NCBI GenBank assembly: GCA_019155185.1
Contig: CM032805.1
Location: 15,739,942-15,803,941 of the forward strand
Source: Beaufortia kweichowensis
Lineage: Eukaryota; Chordata; Actinopteri; Cypriniformes; Gastromyzontidae
Length of the DNA: 64,000 nt
Reading direction: 5' to 3'
The position numbers and the translations under genes are program-made. Of this stretch, positions 47,620 to 60,925 are shown piece after piece (the first letter of the stretch is position 1; the number at the start of each line of letters is the position of its first letter). The notes under the pieces are model-generated. The model had not been told where the DNA came from. It saw only the letters and a program-made list of their open reading frames with translations, and did no database searches.

Positions 47620-47756
47620 CATATTTACATTTGCATGTTGGCAGATGCTTTATCCAAAATGACTTACAGTGCATTTCATTCATATACATGTCTTTTATCA
47701 GTTGTGTGCATTCCCTGCTATTAAACCAATGACTTTTGTGCTCAATTGAGCTACAG
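47620..47756 (-). mobile_element. tRNA-derived SINE, near complete
   Basis: Read on the minus strand it starts with a tRNA-like ctgtagctcaattgagcac, continues through a linker, and ends with gtaagtcattttggataaag, tctgcca and an aaatgtaaat tail. It is the only copy here with both head and tail, and it links the isolated head (3257) and tails elsewhere to one family. Confidence 0.75.
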
Positions 47757-50700
47757 AAACAATTTGAAGTCTTAATTATGAACTCACATTGTACATTGTC
47801 CAATTTCCGTGCTGGTGTAGTTGGGAGAGCTGGTTCACAGAGACTACTTTGTAGGGTGTTCATCAATCTTCCATACATGAAAGAAACAATAATATTAGTG
47901 GTGCAAGAAGAAATAATGCAATGTTCTTATTTTTTTTGACATTTCTCATAATAAGACAGCCAGTACAAAACATACAGCTTCATAAGCCATTGTTTGTTTA
48001 TGCTCTTTTCTAGATGTCAGTTTTGCCTTTCCCATGACATCATTCATGTCAATTAAAATGGCAAGAAGCGTGTAGTCTGACTACATGTTTTTCTCTGCAA
48101 CACAACACAAATTCCGAGTCAAAATCAGATAATCTGACTATTGCAACAGATAAAATATTGTGTAGTCTAAACCCGTCATAAAACATCAACCTAAGAAATC
48201 AGATTATACATGTTGTACACTGTACATACATTTATGTGTTTTTGTGATGATAATGATGTCAGTGCTCAATTGACACGTGAAACAAAATGTGAGCTTTGTA
48301 AATTATGTTTGGAGTCTCTTTTGAACTCTTTAGTGCCAATGTGTGACAAAACAACATCTGCTATAAGAGGCTGTAATTTGGGGAAAAAAGAGAACTGATG
48401 AGATTCTAATGTGAGACTCTTTCATTCTAGCGGTTAAACAAAGCCAATTCTCCTAATAGAGCGACTAATAACGTTTCTTTAAAGTTCATTCAGTCTACTT
48501 TTTCTTTTAATGTCAAACACATCTGCGAGCAGCTCTACAAGTCAGAGGAGATTGTCTGATGGAGCCGGCGCAGAATAACACTAATCATTCAGCAATTTAG
48601 ATCTGTCATTCAAACTGAATTTTCTCTGTTCAATTACAATCCACTTTGCACAAGGACTAAACACGATGTTTGGAAAGGACTAAACAAAATAATACAATTG
48701 GATTGAAGTCAACGTGAGTTGAACATCTGCATTTGAACTCTTTTCCCTTTCATAATATGCCGTGTTTGCGATGCACTTGTGATGACTTATTGTAATTCTA
48801 AATGTGCTTGATTTTAACCTTCAGGAAAAGTGGGTGTGTCGACGATCCAGAGATCTGAGAGCTGATTGGTTGGAGGGGATTTGGAGGTTGGATCAAAAGT
48901 CGTGCCAAAGGTTTTAATGAGTAATTATTAATACAAACTTTTTTGTATGTATTGTAGAATGTGCGTACTGTTTATCTATTCCCTTTTAATAAAATTAAAA
49001 GTTTTACATTTTTAAGTTATAAAGTTTCAAAAAAATTTTTTTTACTGATCAAAACTGCATCACTGCATCATCAAAACTGCAAAACTGTTTTTTAATAAAT
49101 GGAATAGATATGAATTTCCCTTATTTGTCTTTTACAATTTTTTATCCTATTTTTGGTCTTTCACCGGTTCAAAATGCACATGTACTTTACCAAGCTATTG
49201 TAAATGACATGCACAATAAGAAAATTTTGAAAAGTTGTTTCACCCAGACAGCACTGAAAATGGAAATGTTTGGAAATGGATGTTTCTCTGCTTCTCAAAT
49301 TATAAGGCTTTTTAAAATGAAATGATTTTTCTGGACTGTTATATGTAAAAGCCATTTAAAACCATACTACTGTAGCTTCTTCCTTCGTAAGGAGATTGTC
49401 AGTGAAACATTAACAGACTGTTATCACATACATCAGCAAACCCCTTAACCAGCCATTACTTTTTTTTATCAAGAGTAAACAGATGCGCTGACATTAAATC
49501 TCAGTGTGCAATAGTGTGCTAATTGAAACCAATTTATTTTGTAATGTCTTGGAAATGACACTGTAATTGGCTGTCTGGAAGCCTGCAGAAGATGCTGCGT
49601 CCAGTCGTGTCTGTAGAGATGCAAATCCACAAGTCTCAACCTCATCTGAGTTAATTAATACAATATCCAAGTTAATAAGAAAACACTCTCTGTTTATATT
49701 CTCATAACACATTAATGAAATATGGTGACATTTAATGACCTCCACAAGGAGGAAACTTGAAGTAAACAGACTTTGGAGATTGTGGAACAGGCTGGATCAC
49801 ATGTAATGAGACCAAACATACGCTAGACATGCTGTGCCACAAGTAACGCTCATGCTCTTAGAGGTACAGTTTACCAAAACGTAAAAAATGTCATTTCAAA
49901 CCTGCCTGACCTTCTCTTCTTAATGGAACACAGAGTAATGTTCTCACTGTTCTGTTCCGTATAATTAAAGTAAATGGAGATGGATGCTGTCAAGCTCCAA
50001 AACTTATAAAAAGCACAGAAGAAGTAACATAAAAGTTACTCTGAATTACAGAATGTGTTTACATATAATCGACGGCTAATCAAATTGTGCAGCAGGGAGG
50101 TTTCTTCAAGCATCTTGGAGACATTGCCACAGTATTTCCTCCTGACACATTAAGTTGTAAATAACTGGCTTAAAAACATGAAACTTTAATGAAAATACTA
50201 ACATGTCCAAGACTTTTGCACAGTTCTGTATGTTTGTAATTTGTTGTTTTCTTGTTGAAGTGAGTGTCTTATTTCAGCATGCTGAGATGTAATTTCATCT
50301 CTGCTTTTGAGGTTTGTGCTGATTGTTCTAATATTCGAGTGCAACAGGAAATTTCCTGACCCCGGCCAGGGTGCAGACTGTTCTGTTTATCCACATGAAG
50401 CACGTCTCCTATCTCGAAATTGCGACCGTAATTGCAGCGGAAGAGATAACAAATCTGAACTTCAATAAAACCTGATGCTTGCATCTTCCAGGACAAGAGA
50501 AAACTGTTCAGTCCCAGCAGATTTCCACAGTCACATCTTCTATAATGATGGCTGGCTTCCTCTGAACCAAAGAAAACAAGATGGCAAAAGTCATCCCCAG
50601 TTTAGTAACAGCCCTATTTATAGTGTCTCAATTCCACAAGAATTAACGCTGGATATTTAATTACAGTTTTTTATGGCATCTTACTTCCTCTGAGAGGGTG

Positions 50701-51444
50701 ATCAGCGGGATGGGTGAGAGAGATGAAGCAGAACTATAAACAGTTATCAGAACACAGAATCATGATATTTGCTTTGATTAACATTCTCCTTCAAAATCCC
50801 ATCACGGTGCAATTTCAAGCCGCTCAATATCTCCTGATTTCATCTGAGGATCAGGAAATGAATGTCAAAATTGCAATAGTGAGGATATTGAGATAAGATT
50901 GATTCTTGCTTTCTTTGGTAGTGTTTTTTATTTTGCTTTAAGAAGCATTTGCGTGAGTGTTTAAAGTCACAGTTTAATGCGAATCCACACATGCCCTGAA
51001 CAAATGTGTGTCCATTTAATAGCAAACATTTATTTTTTTATTATTATTAGTTATATGAGACTATTAAATGATTTACTTTTGCAAGAGACCTTGAAGATTG
51101 ATTTTTTCAGTGCTGTTCATAAAGGAAACGTCACATTTTGACTGAAAAATGATACTTTGCTTCCGGTACATTTACTGTATTCTGCAGTAGTACTCAGAGA
51201 TCCAGAAATCCAACAAAACTCACTTATAATTGAATATTCCTCTGTTTTTCTTCTCCTGCTTTTCTGCAATTGAAAATCATAGCAGTGAAATAATTTACCA
51301 TGAACCCCACAGACACACTGGATGCTATTTTTGTGAAATGACACTTTTTGAAATGACAATTTCTGTCTGTAATAATGTCCTTTATCTGAATATTATAGTC
51401 TGAAACCTCTTAATCTGTGTGTTTAATTTGTCAATCATTTTAAA

Positions 51445-51605
51445 ACGTTCTTCACAGCGATGCCATAGAAGCACAATTTTTGGTTTTACTTTTTATCTAG
51501 TCTAAAGAACCTTTTGTCACTTTTTTTTAAACAGAAAGGTTTTGTGGATGTGAAAGGTTATTTAGGGAACCATAAATGGTTCTTTAATGACATTGTGGAA
51601 CATCT
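51445..51605. mobile_element. Foldback MITE (GGTTCTT family)
   Basis: The left end is cgttcttcacagcgatgcca followed by tagaagcac. The right end, aaatggttctttaatgacat, is its mirror. Internal strings are ctaaagaacctttt and gaaaggttatttagggaacc. It is related to the copy at 59360-59813. Confidence 0.7.
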
Positions 51606-54316
51606 TTATTTTTAAGATTTTATAAAACATGTTCCTATAAAGGCTAATTCACACTGATCCAACAAACGCCAGCAACACTAACATCCTAAAGACTTGTTCA
51701 CACTAACAATCATGTTTGTTGGAGCAGTGTGAATAAAGCCTTGAATCAATGTATATTTAAATGATTGTAAATGTTAAACGCAGATAGAAAGTAACTTAGT
51801 GATGAGGATGTTTCATTATAAAGTTGTCTTCAATATAAAAGTTAATTTTGAGTTTACATCTGTTTTCAGTCAGCAGACGATTCATTAAACAAATCAGATG
51901 TTATATATTTGAAACATTGTGTTCGTGTTCAAAGAAGAACATTTGAACTAATTAAAGAGCAAATAACACAGAAATGTTATGATCAATGCATTAAAACACA
52001 TATATTTAACTACTACAATCCTGTAAATGTTTAATGGCTAAAACTAATGCTGTAAAAGAAATGCAATGTCAGAACCAAAAAAATCTATTTTTATGTTAAA
52101 TTTCTCAATCAAAAGCAGTACACTGCATTATAGCTAATGAACAAAAACACAAGACAAAGATGCATCATCATTTTCATAAAGTGAAATCTTTTTAATTACT
52201 GTCATTTTTTAAAAGAGAAGAAATCTTTCTGTTTCTAAATAAACTTATTTCACTGTCAGTGAACTCTGTGTGCGACAGCATGTAAAGTTCCCTGCAAAGT
52301 TCCCCCTGCAAATCTTTTATTCTGCTCAGATATTTAATTGACCTCAGGCTTTTATTGATTGAACTCCCACAGTCTTTTATACAGTATCTATTTAAACCTT
52401 GTACTGTATCATTAAGAAAGGTTGCATTGGTAAATGAACTGCTGGCACAGGACTCAAAGCTGATAACAGTGCAGAAATAATCCACAACCTGCAGCCTGCA
52501 GCTCTTTCCATTATGCTTTATTTTATCTTCTGCAAGAAGCTTATGCAAAAAACCTCATTTAGACAGGAATGCAGTAAATTAACGCTTGAAGCAAATGCTG
52601 TTTCAACTAAATTAATCTGTTGAAGCTGCTGTGAAAACATTACTGAAGATAACTAGAAAATAAATAGTGTTTTCACATCCATGTGTAAAATATAATTACA
52701 AAAACGACATTTCTAGTGTAACTTGTGTAACTTGTGAACGTTTAGTAATTAAACGTCCCTAAAACACACTTTTTATTTCGTCATAAATAAATTACATTTT
52801 CAAATTATGTTTTGTGTTCGATAACATTTCATGGTGAAAGAAATTATATTTTAAATCTTTAATATAAAATGGCAGATGCTGCAGTCTTGCTAAGGCTTAT
52901 TTCACAAATAACATTGTATTGTATACTACATACACAAATCAATATTAAATTATATTTTCACATTTTATAACATTTCCCAATATCTTGATTGAAACTGGCG
53001 CAGTACAACTTTCTGTTAATTTTCAGTTTTTCAGTTTTTCTTGGTATGGAGTCCACGCTAAAAGCTTTCCTGTAGTGCTGTAAGTAAAGCACTTGTATCA
53101 ACACACAGTTACCGTCCTGCATTGTTTCCTCTCTTTCTCTCTCTTTCTGTCAGTATTGATTAGTCTTCTTTTTCAAGTGATACTAATGGATCTTCTGCTT
53201 TTTAATGGAACCCTCATTCACTTTTCTCTATCACAGGATGAAACATGTCTCTCCCTATACTTGAGATTCTCTGTAAGTTTTGGTAAGTGAATGGACTTTT
53301 ATAATAACAAAGTTTGAACTTTAATAATTTAATATGGATTAGTCTCAAGCTTTTATGTTTTTATATGTATAGAACCTATAAAGGGCAATTTCATGCACAT
53401 GTCAACTTTACATACAATTTTGGTTTTACAGGCCTTTATTGGTCTCTGAAATAACTAGATTTTGTGTCTTATCATTGTTCAAGATCACTTTGACTTTAAA
53501 TATTTTGAATATATTTAACATCAAATAATTTAAGTATATTACACTTTATCTTAGATATACCTAGATATACTTAGAAATAAATGTTCAAAAAATTGACATA
53601 CAGTAAGAGTTTAGTTGCATTGTGAATTGCATAGAATTAAATAAATCTTCACATTAAAATCTTTGACTTTGTCTAAAATCTAGTGTCTTGTCAAATCTGA
53701 GCACAGTCTGTGACAGTATTTTAAAGACCTGGAGGAGAGACATATGGTGTGTGTTTTTTTCAACAAAAATGAGAAGCAGGATATTTAAGAAAAAGTCTAT
53801 TTGAACTCATTGCTGTCCAGGAGAAACCAAACAGATCAACTTCTTCAGCTGGGTAATAAATCAAAAAGCATTTTATATTTGGCTTCACCTCCTGTGTACT
53901 TTGAGTACTCCAGATTTAATACTTGATGTCCCTAAAGTGCTTCTGTCACTTTCTGTGCTTGTTTCAACCAGCCAGACGCATTGTGGATTCTATTTTGTTT
54001 GTGATTATTAAATCAAAGCAGATATAAGTCAGATGACTGGTGTTGTGGTTGAATAGCACACATCACTCCTCTGGCGGTTTTGTTTGTTGTGTGTGACAGT
54101 AAAGTGCTTTACTAAACAAAGACTGTCCACTGTGGGCGTACTTTACATCCAGGTTTCATAGCAACCGGCCAAACTAGAGGAGGCAGACGTGATGTTTACA
54201 CTTCAAAATGTTCACCAACCACAGATCAATCAGTTTAAAATTATACTTTAGCCACATGAGGATTCTTGTAGCTTAACTTTGTGGGTTGGATTCTCAGGGA
54301 ATACAGACAAACACAT

Positions 54317-54328
54317 AACCCTAACCCT
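54317..54328 (-). repeat. Short telomere-type repeat, CCCTAA strand
   Basis: aaccctaaccct, two units in the orientation opposite to the array 270 bases downstream. Confidence 0.6.
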
Positions 54329-54592
54329 CTTTCAAATACTTTTTCCAAATGCTAAATGTAAAATAATTGTGGGAGACATTTTGCACATAAAATACTAAAC
54401 TAGTTTATAAAACCAGAAAGAAAACATCTTTTACTTATAAGCCCAGAGGATTTTCAGAATAAAGTGTGATCAGGACCGAAGGGTTTTATTTTGAGATATC
54501 ATCCAACTGGCTGTACAGATTTCCTGCTTATTAATTACACAGCTTACCACATGAGTATATTATCGGACATGAAATATTGATTTGAAATTGAT

Positions 54593-54617
54593 GGGTTAGG
54601 GTTAGGGTTAGGGTTAG
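54593..54617 (+). repeat. Interstitial telomeric repeat (GGGTTA)4
   Basis: Four perfect GGGTTA units followed by one extra G. Interstitial arrays of this size usually mark repair of a double-strand break or the end of a mobile element. Confidence 0.9.
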
Positions 54618-54779
54618 CTTATTTAATAATGAATACAAACCTTCCATGAGGAAAAAACGTTTCCTATCAGCTTTAGACACGACTGTCAGCCAAGACACAA
54701 TGTTATGACAAAATGAACACATAGTTTGGTTGATTTGGCTAATTTATTTGTATGCAAATTATTTTTAAGGTCATTTTAA

Positions 54780-54915
54780 CTTGGTACCCGGATGACTCTG
54801 TGTTATTAGTTTTGAGCGGTTGTTATCAGAAGTAACATGCCTTGGAATGTCGCGACTGGCCAATCAATATCAAGTATTTCCACAGTAATAAATAAAATGA
54901 AAAATAAATTAGTGC
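54780..54915 (-). repeat. Dispersed repeat family, copy E (partial)
   Basis: Aligns by eye with 37811-37935 (gatgactctgtgttattag, taacatgccttggaat, ggccaatcaatatcaagtat). Only this end of the element is present here. Confidence 0.6.
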
Positions 54916-55639
54916 TTTGATTTTTAGGGCTCTTAAAACTATAAAATTGACTTTTTTACAGTCACTAGGCCCGTGTACGTTCTTCCCATCAGCCGAGCAG
55001 TATTGACATCATTTTGCTGCAGAGCGATTGGTCACATGGCATTTATTTACAACTCAAGTGATTGGCTCAAAACCGTGCTGGTCATGAGCAAACATAGCAG
55101 AATTCAAACCACGTACCTCTGTGATCATGTGCCAGCCGAGCAAATGTAATGAAGATGAATGCCAACAGATGTCTTTCTCCGGTGTAGGAACTTGTGCATG
55201 ACTCATGGCGGTTTAGTAAGTCCTGTAACGCATTTGTTGGACATCTTCACCTTGACTATGTAGAAAAGCTGCATGGTTGGTGCTGATGCAGCAGAAAACA
55301 CACATACACACACACTCATTACCAAGGTGACTGCAGCTTTAGGGTCTTATATCAGGTCCACTGAACTCTAATAAAGGCCATTACTTCAAATTATCCCCAA
55401 GGGTTATCTGTACAGAGACCAGCTGAGGTTCAACAGCATCACATTCACAGACAAAAACTCCTCTATATCTGAGTCAGTCTGATCATTATACATCTGTGTG
55501 TTTGAGGAAATGAGTCGCTTCTCTTACAAAAAAATATGGCATTATGTCTCAGAATTTGCAACTCCAGTCCCTATTAAAAGATAGTGAAGAATGACTAAAA
55601 TATTGTAAAAGAACATGTGTAAATAATGCAATTTAATTT

Positions 55640-56060
55640 TTGGGAGAATATAGAAAACATCTTGACAATTCTATGCAAATGTACCATGAAAAAAGTTGTC
55701 AATGTTTGGTGGTTTAAATACCCATGTGAGGTCTCTCATAGTTTTTAAAGCATTTGTTTATATGTTTATATGTCATGGCTTTTTATAGTCAGGTAAAGTG
55801 CTTTTTACATTTATTATAAATGAGCATGTGAAAAATAAAATAAAACAACTATTTTATGTTCTTTAAATAAGTTTAATTCACAGAAATCCTACATGTATTT
55901 GGTCTCTCAAATACATGTGTTGTTTTTTTGTCACATCCATAACACATAAATATTTCTATTGTTTGAAATAGATAACACGTGTATAGACTGATATTTTTCT
56001 GATGTCTGGACTTGTCAAGGTTTGACTGAAATGTCATGTTGATAGAGCTTGAATTGCTCG
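55640..56060 (+). repeat. Dispersed repeat family, copy B
   Basis: Matches copy A and copy C in order: tctatgcaaatgtaccatga, tggtttaaatac, tttttatagtcaggtaaag, cacagaaatcctacatg, gtctctcaaa, cacatccataacac, and tatttttctgatgtctggac. Confidence 0.75.
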
Positions 56061-56787
56061 TCTCACTTTTCTTCAGCAGCACTTGTAACCCTCACTGTGC
56101 CAGGGTACTTTCACATACAGTGTATTTTATTACAAGCGATACACATGAATAATAATACAATGGTGAGGATGTGACTTTGGCAAATCTAAAGTATAGGAGA
56201 GAAATGGGCGGGCAAGTAAAGGCAGATAAAAGTGGAATGATATATTACATAGTGCAGTGTGCATTCAGTTACAGGCACACAGAGAGAGGTCATGATGTCC
56301 CACCCTCCCATTTATTCCTATTAACATCCCTCCACCTTCCCTGTGCTTTTAGCTGTCAGCTCTGTTGATTATATTGGGCTCGGTATGCAAATGTAATTCC
56401 AAATTTAGAAGATGATTTAATCCATATGTTCATCACAGTGTATGCTGTTGTTAAGTAATGCAGTGTAAGCAGTGTGTCTTCTTTATGAGTCTCCAAGACT
56501 CAATAAATTCTGCCTCTGTATCAAGTCAATGTTTTATCTGGAGATTGCTGGCATCAGATGAACTAATCCAGTTTATCATTCTTTAATAATGCCATGACAC
56601 GGCAGCCATACATTCATGTATGCTATTAATAGCTTAATATTTAGGAAAGCTTTACTTTTTATTATATTTGGTTAAAATGCTTGGTTAAGCCTGCTGGGAA
56701 TAGGTTATTCTTGTAGTGTTTCTGTATTTTTTATTGCCCAGTTTAATTACATGTCTTTATTCTTCTTATGTTTTATATATGTGTATA

Positions 56788-57085
56788 GTACCGATCAAAC
56801 GTTTGGAAACATTTATTCACTGTTGTTTAGATTTCTTTTCACATTTTAGAATAGTAGTAAACTTATCAAAATCATAAAATAACACAATTGTCACTGTGGG
56901 AATTATGTTGTGACTAAAAGCATCTAAAATAAATGAAGACTATATTATATTTGTCACCATTTGTCTAGAATTTGTAAAATCATCATCTTGACATGTTATC
57001 GTCCAGCTTTTTGAGGTCTTAACCTGAGAAGCTTTTTAAACAGCACTAAAAGAATTTCTATCTATGCTGGACTCTTATTAGTTGT
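56788..57085 (-). mobile_element. Degraded Tc1-like transposon remnant
   Basis: It starts with a terminal-repeat-like string (gtaccgatcaaacgtttgga), as found at the ends of widespread fish Tc1-family elements. Later strings (tcaccatttgtct, tttttgaggtcttaacctga, gctttttaaacagcact) look like decayed transposase-coding sequence on the minus strand. Frames are fully broken. The family assignment is from memory of similar repeats. Confidence 0.45.
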
Positions 57086-57714
57086 TTTATAAAAAATTTC
57101 ATTAATAAGTAATGCATTTAAAAAAATATTTTTAATAAACGTTTGGTTTTCTAATTAAAAAGGTTAATATGTTAACATGATACTGTATGTATTTCAGTAC
57201 TCAGAAACAGGACAAATCATAACACTTTTATCATGTGTGCGCGCACACGTGGCCAATAATAAAGTGCAGCCTGGTGTGACACCTGCTGCGTCGCTTTTGC
57301 GCAGAATAGCAAATCGTCTATTTGGATTCCCGTCAGAAGCGAGTGCGTGTCAGCGCGACCAGATCAGCATGAAATGAAGGTTTGCACATGGTTTATTTAT
57401 TATATAACGTTACGCAGGTTAATGCATATAATATTAACTTGTATATGTATAAATATGAGCGAGAAACAACCAACGTGTCTCGCGGTAGTTTCGCGCTGAA
57501 ACACCTGCTGTAATGCGACAGACGTTCCATGAAATAAAACTATTTTATTTGCAAATATAAAACAACTGGCATAAGTTAGCTGCCTTCCAAATGCGTGGAG
57601 CAGCATGTAAATAGATGCTAAGTTAATAAAGCAACAAGCCCCGCAGAAATGTAATAATATTAATGCAAAAATATTCTTCCACCAGGAAATGTAGTTCCTA
57701 AATTTAACTAAGTG

Positions 57715-57727
57715 GTTGCTGAGCAAC
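57715..57727. promoter_or_regulatory. Perfect palindromic X-box (RFX site), orphan
   Basis: GTTGCTGAGCAAC is two perfect RFX half-sites around one central base. No gene is recognised beside it. It lies next to repeat copy C, and it may be part of that element. Confidence 0.4.
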
Positions 57728-57779
57728 ACAACCGCAGCGACACCGAGGCAGTGGCGCAGTAATACTGATGTAATGAGGT

Positions 57780-58310
57780 CACAGGTGTATTTCAATATAG
57801 GATAATAGTCAATTGGGCAATTCCATGCAAATGTCAACCTTACCATGAAGAAATCAAGTTTTTACTAAAGGTTTTCACTATACTGATAGCTCAGACGTCA
57901 ATATTCGTCAATATATATATATTTTTCATAGTCAGAAAAATCAAAGTGCTGTTTTCAATATTGTCACATCCACAGCAGTTCATATTCCTCATAAATGAGC
58001 ACATAAAATAAAATAACCATTCTATGTTCTTTAAATGGTCATCTCTCTTGTTGAGTATTATTGCTTTAGGTTTGTGCATTTTAATGTACAGAAATCCTAC
58101 AAAGTATGTCGCCTCTCAAAAACATGTTTTATTGTCACACATGCATATTTCTTTTATTTTAAAATAAATAACTCGTGCATAGACTGATATTTTTCTGATG
58201 TCTGGACTATTAACAGGACTTCAGTAAAATATAAACAGATGGTTCAATGTATTCTGTGAGCATTTATATTTTAAGTTTTGACTAAAAATGTCATGTCCAT
58301 AAGGCTGGAA
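57780..58310 (+). repeat. Dispersed repeat family, copy C
   Basis: The longest copy. Blocks in order are ttccatgcaaatgtcaacct, taccatgaag, atactgatag, catagtcag, cacatccacagcagttcata, acagaaatcctacaaag, gcctctcaaaaacatg, tttttctgatgtctggacta, cagatggttcaatgtattct and ttttgactaaaaatgtca. Its 3' half matches copy A closely. Confidence 0.8.
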
Positions 58311-58629
58311 TCTGTTTTTAATGAAATGTAAGTATATCAGCATTTCTCTGGTTCTAGTACATGGGTTTTTTACTGAGATTGATTGCAGTGCATTATGTGA
58401 TTGCCTTTTCCACAAAAGAAACATCTGACGCTGTTCAATGACAGTTCACTAAAGCTTTGCATATCTGTAAATGTTAATGTCCAGAGTTCTCAAAAAGGTA
58501 ATTTACATAGTTTTTACATAATTATGCAGCCATTTGATGCAACGACCTTCATGACAGTGCCCATGTATGATGTCTACTAGTGTATGGAGGCATCTGAAAG
58601 GGTTTTTTTCCAATGACAGCTTCTGTCAG

Positions 58630-59100
58630 TTACTGTGCAGTCAAACAAAAGTGATGACGGACAGACGCCATGAATGTATCATCACATCTGCTAATATAAT
58701 AACGTAAGGCATCTATACAGCATAGTGCAAAACTTAATGTCAAAGTATATCTTTTTAATTGCCCTAATCTCCACGGCACATGTGTGTGACATTTGATTCT
58801 GTACAGTAATGGGTCTGCCATCTTGCTATTTCTTTCTAATGAGGATAATTAAGTGAAGTTCATGTTTGTTGCTTAGGCCGCCATTAGTCCATTAAACTGG
58901 CGCTATATTTAGACTAAAGTTCAGCAGTGATTGACAGCTATAGCTGAGCTTTGCTTCTGTAATTGCATTCCCAGCTGTTGCAAATAACTCACCTGCCCTC
59001 CGAGAGCATTTTACAAAGAACCCGAACCAAATTATTACTTCTCTGACTTTATTGTCTCTGTAATTTACTTGCTAAGGTTAAGGAACAGTTCTTTTATTTT
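58630..59100. promoter_or_regulatory. Candidate conserved noncoding block
   Basis: About 470 bases of complex repeat-free sequence with several homeodomain-type ATTA/TAATTA cores (for example ggataattaagtg near 58844) and no coding frame. It resembles deeply conserved enhancers in gene deserts, but conservation cannot be tested here. Confidence 0.3.
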
Positions 59101-59359
59101 ACATAAACAATTCTCTTTCACACGAATGACACAAATAGGCACCGGATATTGCCTCTTCAGTCATAAAGCCAGTATGAAGAAAAGTGGTACTTGAGGATAT
59201 TATAAAGCAATAAGCCATGAGAAGCTTTGCCTGATTTTTAAGATCCTGCTTGATGTCTGTTTCTCTCAGTCATCTAACATAGTATAAAATCACTGTAACG
59301 CATCACATCTCATAGACGTTACAACCATGTCCATAGCAAAATAGAAAATAAGGGGCTAC

Positions 59360-59813
59360 AAAAGGTTCTTCAGGGTGATGCCATAGAAGAACCATTTTTG
59401 GTTTCCTAAAGAACCACTGTTAAAAGATCCATTTCTTTCTGAAGATTTTTATAGTCTAAAAAACATTTTACAGAAACAAAGAACCTCTTGTGAAAGATAC
59501 TACTACTTTTTTTTTAAGATATAATTAAAAAATATATATTATTTATTATTTTATTTAAATAATATTTAATTTTTTATAAATAATTTTTTTGTGTGTTTAT
59601 TGTTATGAAAATTTGTCAAATATTTAATCTTGAGTCTTATACATTTCCATCAATTTTTAGTTTGTCATGATTAGATTAAAATTCAACTATGAAATATTAA
59701 AGTAAATAGGGAAATAATATTTTTTCCTCCTGAGGAACGGTGACGGTTAACCGGTTAAAGGTTCTTTATGGAACCATTCGGCCAAAAATGGTTCTTTTAT
59801 GGCATTGTAAAGC
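59360..59813. mobile_element. Foldback MITE (GGTTCTT family), with internal AT insertion
   Basis: The left end is aggttcttcagggtgatgcc followed by atagaagaacc. The right end, aaatggttcttttatggcat, is its mirror, with matching inner arms tttggtttcctaaagaacc and aaggttctttatggaacc. The centre (about 59520-59720) is AT-rich and may be a later insertion or expansion. Confidence 0.75.
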
Positions 59814-59938
59814 ACTGTACAGTATGTATCAAAATATACTGTGACTTCTATATTTTAGCTGATATTAATGTTTATTATATCAAACTTATATATGATAACA
59901 TTATATGAAAATGTTAAAAAATGTTGAATTCTCTCTTA

Positions 59939-59977
59939 TTTGGATAAAAGCATCTGCTAAATGAATCTATGTAAATG
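59939..59977 (+). repeat. SINE 3' tail fragment
   Basis: atttggataaaagcatctgc followed by taaatg and a gtaaatg end, the conserved tail only. Confidence 0.6.
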
Positions 59978-60724
59978 AAAAACTAGTTTAGATACTGTAT
60001 TATTTATACCATGTTAAAATCTGTAAACCCTCTTACTGTAATTTTGCATATATGTAACAAATAAAAATATAAAAAGAAATAACATTTTATTATATTTACT
60101 AAGAAGCGCATTACACTTTCACCCTGTCTTATTTATTTGACATGAGATGTTAAAATGCAGTTTATTAACACTGACATTATTCGCCAGCAGGTTCTTTACA
60201 AAGAAAACACATTATCAAACTGCAAAAGGCTGATTTCATAAATTGACTCCTCTAAATGCTTTTTACTGCCTATACTCACTGAAGCATTCACTACATAAAT
60301 ATTTTCCTCCCACCCGGCACTTGCTTTATCAAGCTCGAAATGAACTCTGCACCTTTTGTCCTTCACACCCACACATTTACTCACACGAGTGAAGAATATC
60401 TATACATCCAGGCTATGTTGACAGTGGGTCAAGCACAGACGCAGACTGCTGTATGGTACAGCGTGGATTAATGCACACTCATTAATGTTAACACAACACG
60501 TCTGACTGTAATCACATTTGGCATGTGTGAAATTTCTGTAGCCTGGTTAACCACCCACATACTGTAGTGTCTATGAAAAACATTACATATCAGAAACATT
60601 GCCTGTGGAAGAACAACAAATTACTGTCTTAAAGAAATTCTTAAACTGAACAATGAACATGATCAGCCAGCAATACTGTGTTTTTAGGAATCGGACTATC
60701 TACCTTTATGAATCGTGTTGTGGT

Positions 60725-60925
60725 ACGCAAGACTGGACTTGGTCTCAAGATCTTGGTCTTGTTTTGGTCTCAACCGCTTTTGGATCCTCTGCAGTAACTT
60801 TACATAATAATTATTTCGTGACTTTAAGGGTTGGTGTATGCAGATTCTTCTGATAAATCTGAGGTCTGGTCTTGGTCTCAACTGCTCAAAGTCTTGATCT
60901 TGACACTCTCTTGGTCTTGGTTTAG
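60725..60925 (+). repeat. GGTCTTGG-rich dispersed repeat
   Basis: Multiple spaced copies of ggtcttg, ggtctca and cttggtctc in two clusters (60735-60790 and 60866-60925), a pattern seen in a common fish repeat. There is no coding content. Confidence 0.6.

Noticed and set aside
57400..57846. 148-codon minus-strand open frame in the gene desert
   Set aside because: It has no domain and contains hydrophobic but irregular sequence. It overlaps AT-rich DNA and the start of a repeat copy, so chance is the simplest explanation.
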